DNA of 64,000 nt. Origin: AWTP1-13 sp963832445 (lineage in GTDB: Bacteria > Pseudomonadota > Alphaproteobacteria > Rhizobiales > Hyphomicrobiaceae). Each line of letters begins with the position of its first letter. The stretch's first letter is position 1. Positions 1 through 9,522 of the stretch are shown here, in pieces. Made by a program: the position numbers and the translations under genes. The DNA is taken from positions 1-64,000 of the forward strand of contig CAWHUM010000023.1 of the NCBI GenBank assembly GCA_963832445.1, written 5' to 3'. The notes beneath the pieces are model-generated. The model was not told the DNA's origin. It did no database searches and saw only the letters and a list, made by a program, of their open reading frames with translations.

Positions 1-722
1 GACGGCTTGGCGAAGCCATATTCCAGCGTTTTCGCGGCAATATTGGAAGTCAATGTGCGCCTGGCCCAGGTCTCGGCCCAGGCGCTTGCGGCTGTTCCAC
101 CAGCCTAGGTTTCAGTTGAGGCGGTGATTGCGATGATCGTGAGCCCAGCATCGCGGAACCAATGCGGCAGACATCGCCCGGCATTCGGCTGGCCCCCATT
201 GCGCTCCGCCAAGCGGTAATAGAGGTGCAGGAACCGACGCATCCCTTCGTTGTCGGGAAAGAACGTCGCGCTTCCCCAATCGACGTCGCGGGCACCCACC
301 ATGCCGCCGGGCGCGAGCAGCATTCGCATTGCCTGCAACGCCCCCGCCGGGTCTCTGAGATGCTGCAGAACCTGGTGCGCGAAGATCGCATCAAAAGACG
401 CGTCGTCAAATCGATGCTGATAGATATTCCCGACCTCGAACGCGAGATTGGAGACAGGCCGCTCGGCCAGCAATGCTCGCGCCGTGTCGATTATGCTGGC
501 CGACGAGTCGATGCCAATCGCAGCCGCTGGAGCCACCCTCTGCGCCAATCCAACCGTGATCGATCCTGGTCCGCAGCCGACATCGAGCAACCGCAAGCCC
601 GGTCTCAGGTAAGTTAGCAAGAATGCCGCCTCGACCTCGGCGGATCGTTTTGCGTGACTGGCAACCACTGAGGCGTGATGCCCGTGCTGGTAAGTGCCGT
701 GATTGGTAGCCAGGCTCGACAT
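1..722 (-). pseudogene. class I SAM-dependent methyltransferase, amber-interrupted and cut by the window edge
   Basis: The reading frame begins at 722 (ATG, preceded by AGGTGAG) and runs 205 codons to a TAG at 105-107. The Rossmann signature LLDVGCGPGSITVGLA lies near residue 45 and the acidic strand-2 residue is in GIDSSASI, so this is a SAM-dependent methyltransferase of the UbiE/Methyltransf_11 type; substrate unknown. Translation past the TAG in the same frame still reads like the family's C-terminus (AWAETWARRTLTSNIAAKTL) to position 1, so the stop looks like a point nonsense mutation. It follows the broken monooxygenase on the same strand with a 10-base gap, suggesting a two-gene operon. 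Readthrough or a sequencing error cannot be excluded. Confidence 0.75.
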
Positions 723-731
723 CTGCTCACC

Positions 732-2041
732 TCAAAACCCACATGACAACAGCAGGTCCATGGCCGCAACGGCGGTGGAACATGTGCCCCCGACACCGAA
801 TTGGCGCCCGCTGTGCGAGGCGCGCATATCAATGTGCTCGGCAAGGTAGGCGGCATCGTCCCCCACGCCTTCGAAAAGGTTCGAGCGTAAGTTGAACATC
901 CGCCTGAGACCCAGGAAGTAGAAGCCGGGGCAGGGTGATACCCCGCGCCGTTGCAACGGTTCACCCGAAGCGCTCAGGACGGGAAGTTTCACCCAGTCGA
1001 AGTTGTAGCGAAAGCCGCTGGCCCAGATGACCGTAGCGATGCCAGCGTCGGAGGCGTCCAATTCGACGACTGGCGCTGCCCCGCGCGACGACGGCGGCTC
1101 GATGGGTGCTTCTTCCGGCAGGTCCAAACCGTGGGCGCGGGCGTATTCGTCCATCTGGACTCGCGAGATCTGCAAACCAGGCCTCGCCTTGCCTCAGAGT
1201 TTGCTCGAGGTCGTCCGCAAAAGTGACCTTGCCCGCGCAGATGTTAGTCATTCGCCCAAGGAGGGTGATGCCTTCGTCTGGAAATCGGCGCAAGTCAATG
1301 TCGCGACCGCCACCAACCCCGCTGACGATGAAGAGGGGGCCTCGCTTCAAGTCGGGATATTGGTCAACCGAGCGATCCCAGATGTTGAGCGCCCCAAACC
1401 ACCAATAGAGATCGCGCCCGCGATAGGTGCGCGGTGTTCGTCGGTAGCGCCCGATCGACAGGTACACCTTGCGGCCGGAACTCGTTGAGCTCTTTGGCAA
1501 TCTGAACCCCGGACGCACCGCCGCCGACGACCAGCACAGCCCCCTGGGGCAGTTGTTGTTGATTGCGATAGGTGCTGGAGTGAAGCTGCACGATGCATTT
1601 CGGCAGCTCCATGTGCGCGTCGGGGATCAACGGGTCATGAAAAGACCCGGTGGCAGCCACGACGTTGTCCGCTTCGAACGTGCCATTATTGGTGTCAACC
1701 AGAAAACCAGGCGGCCTGGTTCGCTGTCGTACAGCTTGCACGCGGGCGCCGCAGCGTACGGGTGCCTGTATGCGGAGTGCGTAGTCCTCCAGGAACCGAA
1801 CCACCTCGTCCTTGTGCACGAAGCCGTTGGGATCATCGCTCTGGTATCCGTATCCAGCTAGGCGAATGGCCCAGTTGGGAAATTGGAACATCAGCGAATC
1901 CCAGCGCTCGCTCCTCCAGCTCTCGCCGATCCGGCCGCGTTCGAGAATGACGTGCCGGCGACCGAGCCTGCTCAGGTGGTAGCTCAGCGACAGCCCAGCC
2001 TGACCGCCTCCCACAACCACTGTTTCGATCTTTTCCACCAT
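732..2041 (-). pseudogene. CzcO-like flavin-containing monooxygenase with two frameshifts
   Basis: The start is taken as the ATG at 2041 (MVEKIETVVVGGGQAGLS), which puts the FAD-binding GxGxxG motif near residue 11; a GTG at 2062 is in frame but adds an unlikely extension. Further motifs are the NAD(P)-binding VLVVGGGASGVQIA, then YRGRDLYWW and a C-terminal WASGFRYNFDWV typical of CzcO-type flavoprotein monooxygenases. Three reading frames are needed: the first breaks near 1478 and the second near 1165, each explained by one extra base. Removing both gives about 435 aa, the usual family length. It lies just upstream of the methyltransferase on the same strand. Either a pseudogene or an assembly with base errors. 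Confidence 0.8.
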
Positions 2042-2175
2042 CGGACCTAGCCTCGGTGCCACTCGGGGCTGGCCGCAGGGCGCCCCGGTTCGGCTAGACC
2101 ATGCCAGTATGGGCGCCTAAAGTCCTTGGTTCAGAACTGAATGTCCTGAAGCTGCCGTCCTTGCGGTTCTGAGCC

Positions 2176-3708
2176 ATGCATGAGGTTGCCTTCGGCCCAT
2201 TCCGTCTCGATCTCGGACGGCGCCAGTTGTCGCGAGAGGGGGAGCGCGTGCAGCTTGGCGGCCGGGCGCTTGATCTTCTAACAGTCTTGGCTGCAGCCAA
2301 TGGAGAAGTCGTCAGCAAGGACCAGCTGATGGCGCAGGTTTGGCCCGGTGCGGTCGTCGACGAGAACAATATACAGGTGCACATCTCGGCGCTCAGAAAG
2401 GTCCTGGATGATGGGGGCGGAGCGCAGCGCTATGTGCGCACGGTCCAAGGCCAGGGATATCGTCTCGTTGGCATCAAGGGGCTACCCGACGTCGGCGAAG
2501 GCCCGGCGATCCCCGAGCGCCCTTCCATAGCGATCCTTCCGTTCGCAAACCTCAGCAATGACCCCGAGCAGGAGTATTTTGCAGACGGCGTGGTGGAGGA
2601 CATCACTGTCGCCGTCTCCCGTATCGAATGGTTGCTGGTGATCGCGCGCAATTCGAGCTTCACCTACAAGGGCCGCGCAGTCGACGTGAAGCAGGTGGGG
2701 CGTGACCTGGGCGTGCGCTATGTGCTTGAAGGCAGCGTGCGCAAAATCGCCGGCAGCGTGCGCATTACCGCACAGCTCATCGATGCCTCGACTGGCGCGC
2801 ACTTGTGGGCCGACCGTTTCGACGGAGCCCTCGAGAATATCTTCGGCCTGCAGGACGAGGTGAGCAACAGTGTGGTCGGAGCCGTTGCGCGGAAGCTTGA
2901 GCAGTCCGAGATCGAACGAGCGACCATCAAGCCGACCGCAAACCTTGACGCATACGACTACCTTCTGCGCGGGAAAGCCCACGTTTATGTCTGGACCCGA
3001 GAGTCGATCAACGAGGCGCTGCGCCTGTTCTACAAGGCCATCGAGCTCGATCCCCACTATGCGTCGGCCTACGGGATGGCGGCGTGGTGCTACACGCGAC
3101 GCAAGGCGCATGCGTGGGTGACCGATCCAGAACAGGAAACGGCTGAGACCGCACGTGTTGCTCGGCGCGCCGTCGAGCTCGCCAAGGACGACGCTGTCGC
3201 CCTGTGTACTGGTGGCTTCGCTCTTGCCCGTGTAGTGGGCGATCTCGATGCAGGAGCAGCCTTCATCGATCGCGCGCTGAAGGTCAATCCGAACCTCGCC
3301 ATCGCGTGGCTCACCAGTGGGTGGATCAGGGCGTATCTGGGTGAGCCAGACCTTTCAATCAAGCGACTTGGTCATGCCATGCGCTTGAGCCCGCTCGATC
3401 CCCTGATGTTCGGGATGCACGCCGGGTTAGCATTCGCCCATTTCTTCGCTGGCCGCTACGATGAGGCCGCATCGTGGGCGGAAAAGGCGCTTCGTGAACA
3501 ACCCAGCTGGATTCCGGCCCTGCGCACGGCGGCCGCCAGCTACGCGCTCGGCGGTCATAAGCAGGAGGCGCGGCAGACGATGGCTCTTCTGCGCCAGCTC
3601 GCACCCGACATCCGCGTTTCTAGATTGAAAGACTTGATGCCGCTGCGCCGTCCCGACGATTTGAACCGATTCACTGAGGGTCTGCGGAAGGCAGGGCTGC
3701 CGGAGTAA
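2176..3708 (+). CDS. winged-helix (OmpR/CadC-type) regulator fused to TolB-like and TPR domains
   Basis: 510 aa, diverging from the monooxygenase/methyltransferase pair. Residues 1-100 form a Trans_reg_C winged helix (VAFGPFRLDLGRRQLSREGE at the start, RYVRTVQGQGYRLVG at the wing). Residues about 115-250 match the TolB-N/FlgO-like module common in these proteins (IAILPFANLSNDPEQEYFAD, VRYVLEGSVRKIAGSVRITA). The rest is helical TPR-like repeats (DPHYASAYGMAAWCYTRR, NPNLAIAWLTSGWIRAYLGE). No transmembrane segment is evident between DNA-binding and TPR parts, unlike CadC. Such proteins are usually annotated as adenylate-cyclase-like or transcriptional regulators, but no cyclase domain is visible here. 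Target genes unknown; the divergent, broken operon is the obvious candidate. Confidence 0.85.
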   Translation: MHEVAFGPFRLDLGRRQLSREGERVQLGGRALDLLTVLAAANGEVVSKDQLMAQVWPGAVVDENNIQVHISALRKVLDDGGGAQRYVRTVQGQGYRLVGIKGLPDVGEGPAIPERPSIAILPFANLSNDPEQEYFADGVVEDITVAVSRIEWLLVIARNSSFTYKGRAVDVKQVGRDLGVRYVLEGSVRKIAGSVRITAQLIDASTGAHLWADRFDGALENIFGLQDEVSNSVVGAVARKLEQSEIERATIKPTANLDAYDYLLRGKAHVYVWTRESINEALRLFYKAIELDPHYASAYGMAAWCYTRRKAHAWVTDPEQETAETARVARRAVELAKDDAVALCTGGFALARVVGDLDAGAAFIDRALKVNPNLAIAWLTSGWIRAYLGEPDLSIKRLGHAMRLSPLDPLMFGMHAGLAFAHFFAGRYDEAASWAEKALREQPSWIPALRTAAASYALGGHKQEARQTMALLRQLAPDIRVSRLKDLMPLRRPDDLNRFTEGLRKAGLPE

Positions 3709-3741
3709 TCCTGGGGAGCCACGCCATGTCGGCTCTTGGCA

Positions 3742-4480
3742 GTGCGCCCCGAGGGCGCGAATCATCAGTGAGGGAGGATCTCACCCGGATAGATGTCGAT
3801 AGGTCCGGAAGCTGACGAGCGGCCTGGTTGGGTAACTGTCCGGGCTGGAGCCTCGTGACAAAGGTCACCTTGGGTGGCTGAGCGATCCGGCGGGCCGTAA
3901 CGCGAGTGAAGCCTGAGCAGGCCTCGAAAGTGACAATGCGGATGCCGACCCTCCTGCCATTTGGGGAAGGCTGCATGAGCGGGGAAGCAATCGACACGGG
4001 CACCCGTTCGATCCGCCGGGGTAGTGGGCACGGCACGTCGGAAAGGTGGTTCGCGTAATCGGGGGAGACCCGTCACTGGCGAGGGTAGCGTCCTCAACGT
4101 TGCGAAGGGCAGCGGCCATGGCGGGAGTCGGACAGGGTCGTACGAGCGTTGAGGCTGGGTAACGCCAGCGGAGCAAAGGGCCCTGACTTTTGGCATGCTT
4201 CTGAAGACGGCGAGGTGAAGGTGATTGGCGATGAGCCTACAAACACCGACTACGATCCGGGCCCGTCAGTGGAAGCTCATATCGCAAGGCGAAGATACGT
4301 TACGTGCCGGGGTGTCATCGCTGGACACCAGCATCGAGCGGCCGACCATCGTGGGCCTTGTCGTGAAGCCAATCGGAAAGCCGAGTGCCGGAAATCGGCA
4401 CGCTCGGTTTGATGAGCGGGGATGGGAAACGGGGCGCTGGCCTTGGGCCCCAAGCTACCGCGCCCATCCTCGACTCTACC
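3742..4480 (+). mobile_element. group II intron remnant without its reverse transcriptase
   Basis: The segment begins with a GTGCG-type 5' end (GTGCGCCCC at 3742), runs through a long non-coding structured stretch, and contains the ORF-start context seen in group II introns (ATGAGCCTACAAACACCGAC at 4230). That frame is lost after a few codons and the sequence passes almost directly to a domain V-like hairpin (4378-4410) and a domain VI-like stem ending near 4480. Almost the whole intron-encoded protein is missing. Both the boundaries and the assignment are by pattern recognition; a covariance-model search would fix the ends. It sits just downstream of the regulator gene. Confidence 0.6.
4378..4410 (+). 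ncRNA. group II intron domain V-like hairpin
   Basis: The strand reads AGCCGAGTGCCG-GAAA-TCGGCACGCTCGGTT. It folds into a hairpin with a GAAA tetraloop, a two-base internal bulge and the conserved AGC at the base, the layout of group II intron domain V. This is the catalytic core in active introns. Here the encoded maturase is deleted, so splicing would need a protein supplied in trans. Confidence 0.6.
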
Positions 4481-4699
4481 ATCCTTGCCTTAACCCGTAG
4501 CACCCACGCCAGTCAGAGAACGGTGTTACATCGTCCGTCGCCGAGCAGTCGGCGGACCGGTGAGAGTTAACCAAAGGCGAACTCGATTTGTGCGGCGCGA
4601 TAGCGCGCATGCATGGCCGCAGGCCATTCAGTAAGGTAACCAGCGACAAGGTAGCACCCCCAACCGGCTCAGTCACTTCATCGATCTTGCTCGGCCAGC
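4481..4699. other. intergenic, no gene seen
   Basis: Downstream flank of the intron remnant up to the stop codon of the next methyltransferase. No start with a plausible ribosome site and no recognisable protein homology in either strand. Confidence 0.5.
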
Positions 4700-5485
4700 T
4701 CATGCTCCACCGGGCTTGGTCACTGCAAAAAAATATCGATTAATGCTGAAGAAGTAGGCATCGCGCCGGCCGAGGTCAGCAAGATCGTCAAGCCAATCTG
4801 ACACAAGGCGTGGATCGAGGTGTTTGGCTGCCAGATACTTTGATTTCAATCCTGCAAGTCCATAACTGTAGGCATTCGCATCATAGGCCGTGTTGACGAT
4901 TGGGTAGGCCTCGACGCGTTCGACAGCGAATCCAGACGCGCGCAAGCGCGGGGCGAGCGTACGTGGTAAACGCGGATGGGCACAGTGGTCCTCCGAAGCT
5001 CTTAGGATGCGTTCCATCCGGCGCGCGTCGCTGGAATGCCATATGACGGTGTCCCAGTCCGTATCGACGAGGATGCCACGACCGCCGGGCCGCAACACGC
5101 GATGCATTTCTCGCAGGGCGGCATCCGCATCCGGGATGTACTCGACCACTTGGGTGCTCACAAAGGCGTCAAAGCTTGCACTAGGCACATCGAGACTTAA
5201 GGCATCGCCAGCACGATACTCGATCCAAGCTCGGCCCTTGCGAGCAGTGGCAAAGCGGACCAAATCCTCTGACAACTCGATTCCGAGCACCTGACCAGCG
5301 GCACCGACTGCGGCAGCCATGCTTTCGCATAGAAAGCCGGGGCCGGATCCGATATCTATGACGCGCTCGCCAGGTGTCAGAGCCAAGCGCTGCAGTGTCG
5401 CCTCGCGTTGAGCGACCACGTCCGGTGTCGAATAGATCGCCACCAGGGCTTGCGCAGCTTCTCCCGAATACGTGATGCCAGACAT
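4700..5485 (-). CDS. class I SAM-dependent methyltransferase
   Basis: 261 aa. The start is the ATG at 5485 (MSGITYSGEAAQALVAIYST), preceded by GAGGAAG; the frame stays open upstream to 5662 but that part is arginine-rich and unlike any protein. Motif I is VIDIGSGPGFLCESMA, the acidic ribose-binding residue is in LGIELSEDLV, and motif post-I/III is HRVLRPGGRGILVDTDWDTV. This is the same broad family as the methyltransferase at the left edge of the window, and substrate is unknown. It lies 41 bases after the broken rhodanese on the same strand, so the two could be cotranscribed. Confidence 0.85.
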   Translation of the reverse strand: MSGITYSGEAAQALVAIYSTPDVVAQREATLQRLALTPGERVIDIGSGPGFLCESMAAAVGAAGQVLGIELSEDLVRFATARKGRAWIEYRAGDALSLDVPSASFDAFVSTQVVEYIPDADAALREMHRVLRPGGRGILVDTDWDTVIWHSSDARRMERILRASEDHCAHPRLPRTLAPRLRASGFAVERVEAYPIVNTAYDANAYSYGLAGLKSKYLAAKHLDPRLVSDWLDDLADLGRRDAYFFSINRYFFAVTKPGGA

Positions 5486-5526
5486 AGCTTCCTCTAACCC
5501 ATTGATCGAACCTGCCGCCAGCGCCC

Positions 5527-6398
5527 TCAGCCGACGCTCATCGGGAGGCGCGAGTCGCCCGCCCATTCCTGCAGCGAGTTGTCGTAGACCGTGACGTGCT
5601 GGTGGCCGAGCAATGCTGTGAGCGCGAACGCGTCGCAGGTCGCTGCGATGCCGCCGCCGCAATAGGTCACTACCTGGCAGTTGCTGCCAGGATCGATGCC
5701 GCGTGCGGCAAACAGCGCCCGAAGCTCGGCCGCCGGTTTGAAAGTGCCGTCAGGCCGCGAACAGGCGCGGCCGCCGGCACGTTCACCGAGCCGGTGATGT
5801 GGCCGGGGCGGCCGTAGTGGTAGCGAGCGGTGCCCTTGTGCAAATCCTCGCGCAGGCAATTGACGACCACCGCTGTGGAGCTTTCGAGCGCCTGCAGCAC
5901 GCCATCGCTGCCGGTAAGCAGTCCTTGGCGTGCTCTTGAGGTGTGACTGGCAGCGGCGGGATAGGTGGTCGCCGCCGTGGACAGCAGCCGCCCTTCGGCG
6001 CGCCACTTCTTGAGGCCGCCGTCGAGCACCGCAGCGCGATCGAAGCCAATCGTTCGTAGCAGCCACCACACGCGCGTTGCCCACGACTGATCGCCGCCAG
6101 AGTAAAGGACCACGTCGGTGTCATCGCCCACGCCCTTGGCCTTGAAGGCATCGGCGAGGGCAGGCGGCGCGAGTGCCGTGAAGCGCAGGCCGCTCGTCTG
6201 GTCGGAGAGGTCTTCCTGCAGCTCGATCAGGGCGGCGCCAGGAATGTGCCCGACCTCGTTGTAGGCCTTGCGGCCGCTCTCGATGCGGAATTGGCCGCCT
6301 TCGGACTGCAGGTGCAGGAATGTCGTGCAATCGAAGATGCGAAGCTTTTCCTCGCCCAGACGGGCGGACAGCTCAGCTGTCGAGATGAGCGGACGCAC
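5527..6398 (-). pseudogene. rhodanese / 3-mercaptopyruvate sulfurtransferase-like protein with a frameshift
   Basis: Two-domain sulfurtransferase. The start is a GTG at 6398 with GGAGG just upstream (VRPLISTAELSARLGEEKLR). The N-terminal rhodanese repeat is intact (IFDCTTFLH, HIPGAALIEL, VVLYSGGDQSWATRVWWLLR, AAVLDGGLKKWRAEGR). The C-terminal repeat is split: NVPAA in the first frame near 5770, then RPDGTFKPAAEL and the active-site loop QVVTYCGGGIAATC in another frame. The catalytic cysteine is therefore encoded only after the break. One missing base (or two extra) explains it; the corrected product would be about 290 aa, typical for SseA-like enzymes. The family transfers sulfur from mercaptopyruvate or thiosulfate to acceptors such as cyanide or thioredoxin. 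Confidence 0.8.
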
Positions 6399-6775
6399 GG
6401 CGGCCTCCTGGCGGCAGACAGCCCACGATACGATCATCAACGGGCCGTCATGCCGTCGTGTGCAAACTTACTCCACCCCTGCCGAGTTGGCGAAATCAGA
6501 TCGATGTAACTGGCCCTTCCTTCCGGACCTGACCCGCAACAGAAGGTCGCTGTGCACGATCCACCTTCCGGTCGCCCTGGAGAAGTCGACCCGTTTGCAT
6601 GGCCACGAGCGAGAGATGCGCGGCGATTTGGGCCGTGGTAAGAAGGTAATCGGCTGGGCATCCGTGGTGAGAATGGCTGCGCGAGCCGCGCTGGCTCCGG
6701 CATCGGCCGCAACGGCTCCGGCAGCTGCCCATGTCCATGCGAAAGCTGGCCTAGCACCGTCGGCAGGAGAGCGTC
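6399..6775. other. divergent intergenic region
   Basis: Between the rhodanese (leftward) and the MetE-like gene (rightward). It should hold both promoters, but no clear -35/-10 pair or palindrome stands out. A ribosome site GGAG lies shortly before the 6776 start. Confidence 0.4.
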
Positions 6776-7538
6776 ATGCAGCTCAGTCGCGATCGCATCC
6801 TGACCACCCATGTCGGCAGCTTGCCCCGCCCGCAGTCCGTCGTCGACCAGCTATTTGCCGAGGACCAAGGGCAGGGCTTCGATCGCGCGGCCTATGACTC
6901 GGTCATGCGACAGGCCGTATCCGATGTTGTGAAGAAGCAAAAGGAGGCGGGGGTCGACATCGTCTCTGACGGCGAGATGTCGAAGATCAGCTACGCCACT
7001 TACATACGCCATCGGCTGACCGGCTTTGAGGTTGGGGACGTCCCGCGCACGCCGCCAAAAGACCTCGACGACTATCCCGAGTTCAGGGACCGACTGGCGC
7101 GCATGGGTGGCACACCCAAGTTCCACCGGCCGATCTGCCGCGCCCCGATCGCCGTGCGCGATCTGACCCGGCTGCAGAGAGACATCGCCAACCTGAAGAC
7201 AGCGATGACGGAGCACGGCGTCACGCGCGGCTTTATGAACGCTGCCTCGCCGGGCGTCCTCGCCGTGTTCCAGCCCAACCAGTTCTATCAGACGCACGAG
7301 CAGTACATCGGTGCTCTCGCCGATGCCATGCGGTCGGAGTACGAGGCGATCGTGGCCGCCGGCCTCGACTTGCAGATCGATGCGCCCGACCTCGCCATGG
7401 GTCGCCACATTCGGTTCCGCGATGCCGAAGAGGCGGAGTTCCTGCGCAACGCGGAACTTCAGGTCCAGGCCCTCAATCATGCGCTCGCCAACGTGTCGCC
7501 TTCGCACGTGCGCATCCACCTGTGCTAGGGCAACTACG
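6776..7538 (+). pseudogene. cobalamin-independent methionine synthase (MetE C-terminal)-like protein, amber-interrupted and 3'-truncated
   Basis: The frame starts at 6776 (MQLSRDRILTTHVGSLPRP, preceded by GGAGAG) and ends after 250 codons at a TAG (7526-7528). The family usually has about 370 aa. Motifs include HVGSLPRP, DIVSDGEMSK and LDLQIDAPDLAMGRH. The residues just before the stop read RIHLC and those just after read GNYGG; family members have Trp at this place (HLCWGNYEG), so TGG has apparently become TAG. Only about ten bases later the sequence switches to an antisense reverse-transcriptase fragment, removing the C-terminal third. Both defects probably make it non-functional. Relatives include epoxyalkane:CoM transferases and methyltransferases of this fold. 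Confidence 0.75.
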
Positions 7539-7690
7539 GAGGGTCGCGAGCATCAGCTCCCAATCAAGGCTGTCAAAGAAGGATTTGAAGTCGAGGTCGA
7601 GCACCCAGTCGTAACGCCAGCAGCGCTCGCGCGCCGTCGCCACGGCCGCGATGGCCGACTTGCGCTTGGCGTTCTGGGTCGGTGTGAGGA
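7539..7690 (-). pseudogene. group II intron reverse transcriptase fragment
   Basis: The minus strand encodes RERCWRYDWVLDLDFKSFFD followed by SLDWELMLATL, which is the RT-1/RT-2 region with the first catalytic aspartate stretch of group II intron-encoded reverse transcriptases. Neither the YADD-type motif nor the maturase and endonuclease domains are present. It directly abuts the truncated MetE-like gene on one side and an IS3-type transposase fragment on the other, without recognisable intron ends, so it is debris from nested insertion and deletion. Confidence 0.75.
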
Positions 7691-7744
7691 GATGCAGCGC
7701 CACATGCTCAACCGCGACGTCGACCCGACAAGGTCCCAAGGTAA

Positions 7745-8292
7745 TCGGGCTTGGAGGGTCTGTCTTCGAGCGCTTCGGGGCCGCCTGATCGATAGCGATC
7801 GTACCAGCGATAGAAGGTCGACGGGCGGATGCCCAGCATCTCCGGGGTTCGTCGGGCCGGCAGATGCGATTGCTCGACCAGGCGGATGATCTCGAGCTTC
7901 TCGGGGCCGGGGAGCCTCATGCCTCGTCTCCCCCATCCGCGATCATGCTTTTTTTGAGCAGCCGCAGTTCCAGCGCCTGTTCGGCGACGACCTCTTTCAG
8001 ATCGCTGCGCCTCGCGGCGGAGGGCCTTGACCTCGTCGCTGGTGGCAGCGCGGGCAGTGTCGCCGGCGAGCCGCCGCTTGCCGGCTTCGAGGAACTCCTT
8101 GGACCAGCTGTAGTAGAGGCCTTCGGCGATGCCCTCGCGGCGGCAGAGTTCGGCGATGCTCATCTCGCCGCGCAAGCCGTCCAGCACGATGCGGATCTTC
8201 TCTTCGGCCGAGTAGCGCTTGCGCGTCGCCCGACGGATGCCCTTGACGATGTCTTCCGATGACTGGGCGTTGGTGTTGGATTTCTGTCTCAT
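7745..8292 (-). pseudogene. IS3-type transposase: orfA plus 5' part of orfB
   Basis: orfA starts at 8292 (MRQKSNTNAQSSEDIVKGIR) and carries a helix-turn-helix (RYSAEEKIRIVLDGLRGE, SIAELCRREGIAEGLYYSWS). Near 8010 the frame slips: the family continuation SDLKEVVAEQALELRLLKKS is present one base out of frame, ending at a TGA that overlaps the orfB start (GCATGAGG at 7915-7922). orfB begins at 7920 (MRLPGPEKLEIIRLVEQSHL, then TFYRWYDRYRSGGPEALEDR) and is cut after about 60 residues, before the DDE domain. No active transposase can be made. Confidence 0.75.
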
Positions 8293-8380
8293 CTTCGCTC
8301 CCCTGAGGGCTACGATGAGCCAGAAATCCTCCCTTGCTCAAGCCGCTATATCTGTCTCACAGGTGCTGATGTCGGACAAA
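7745..8380 (-). mobile_element. IS3-family element, truncated
   Basis: Includes a complete-looking orfA and only the first part of orfB. The upstream end lies somewhere near 8350-8380 (CTGTCTCACAGGTGCTGATG); no matching inverted repeat was found at the other side because orfB is cut near 7745, next to the reverse-transcriptase fragment. Confidence 0.6.
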
Positions 8381-8944
8381 GGATGACGATCGTCGAGGTC
8401 CTGCCGGGCCCTCGCTGCCGCCGATCGCCGAGGCTCGACACGTCATGAGAGCAGGGCCACCCAGCACAAGGCCCGAGGCGGTCGCCGCGCCGCATTGCCG
8501 ACCTGCACCCAAAGCGACCCCGTGGCGTCCGTTGTCGGCCGCATCGTGCTCCTGCCGCCGCTCGAAAGCGTCGCGCGACGCCCCGATCGTCGGGCTCTCC
8601 ATCGAGACCGCAATCACCGACACCGCCGAACCCCCGCCGCTCCCACCCCCATAGCGGACGCGCGCGCTGCCCGCGGTCCAGTTCAATCAGGTTTCTACGA
8701 GGTCGCTCACCGACGGCGCCCTTACCAAACCCGCATCCCCATGCGTCCTCACAGAAACGTTCAGATTCCGCGAGAAAGCCGGGCTAGCATCCGCCCCTCG
8801 AATAGTGGAAAACACGCCTGCGTAACCCCTTGAAATCCCATGGTGCCGATTCCGCCGGGGGTAAATCCTACCGCATTGAGAACGCGAGCAAATGCACGCC
8901 CCTCCTGGGGCACCAGTTGAACAAATTGATGTTGATATCATTGG
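8381..8944. other. accessory intergenic stretch
   Basis: No supported gene. It contains a solitary IS1380-type end at 8772-8787 and otherwise looks like low-information remnant DNA between the IS3 piece and the integrase remnant. Confidence 0.4.
8772..8787. repeat. solitary IS1380-type terminal repeat
   Basis: GAGAAAGCCGGGCTAG matches 16 contiguous bases of the right inverted repeat of the complete IS1380 copy (GTGAGAAAGCCGGGCTAGG at 32478-32496). No IS1380 transposase lies nearby, so this is either a scar of an old copy or an insertion target motif. Confidence 0.6.
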
Positions 8945-9522
8945 ATTTTTTCGAGCTTTCCCAAACTGCGGGGATGGGTTTGGGACTCTCTCGGCAGATG
9001 GTTTGTGAGCCAGCCGGCCGATTGCCGACCTGGCCAATGTTCTCTGCTCAGCGGCTTTGGTGTAACGCGAGACTTCAGTCAGGGTGGCGTGCCCGGTGAT
9101 GGCCGCGATCTCATTGGCAGAGTAGCCCGCCTCGGCCAAGCGACGCGCGGCGGCTTTGCGGAGGCCATGTGTGACGCAGCGGTCGGGTGCGCCCGCTTTG
9201 CCGATCTTGTCCGCCATCCAGTTCCCAAATCCCTTCGGCGTGAAGGGTTTCCCAAACGCTGTCGGCAGGATGCGCTCGTGGGCCCTGGGCCACGCCGCGA
9301 GTACCCCGCCGAGATCGGGGTGCAGCGGCACCGACAGCTTGGCGCCGGTCTTGCCCTGGACGACGCGGATCGCGCCCTCGCCGACATCGGTCCACGCCAT
9401 GCGCGACACATCGGCCATACGCTGGCCCGTGAAGAGCAGAAGTGCGAACGCCGTGCGAGCCGCCGATCCGATCGGCTGCCTCGCTTCGTAGGCGGCGATC
9501 TCTTCAAGCTTCCAAGGCCCTA
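8945..9522 (-). pseudogene. tyrosine recombinase/integrase catalytic-domain remnant
   Basis: The minus strand encodes WKLEEIAAYEARQPIGSAAR, then LLLFTGQRMADVSRMAW with the first catalytic Arg, THGLRKAAARRLAEAG (HxxR box), ITGHATLTEVSRYTKAAEQR (second His and catalytic Tyr), the complete C-terminal signature of phage-type tyrosine recombinases. The frame stays open far upstream (to 10129), but that part has no integrase character, and the N-terminal SAM-like core-binding domain is missing. It is probably the relic of an integrated element that could have imported parts of the 1-10 kb region. No att-site duplication or tRNA was found next to it. Confidence 0.65.

Noticed and set aside
7526..7528. 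Genetic recoding of TAG as Trp or another residue
   Set aside because: Intact genes here, such as metX and the PPK2 fragment, use TAG as a genuine stop, so point mutation or sequencing error is simpler.
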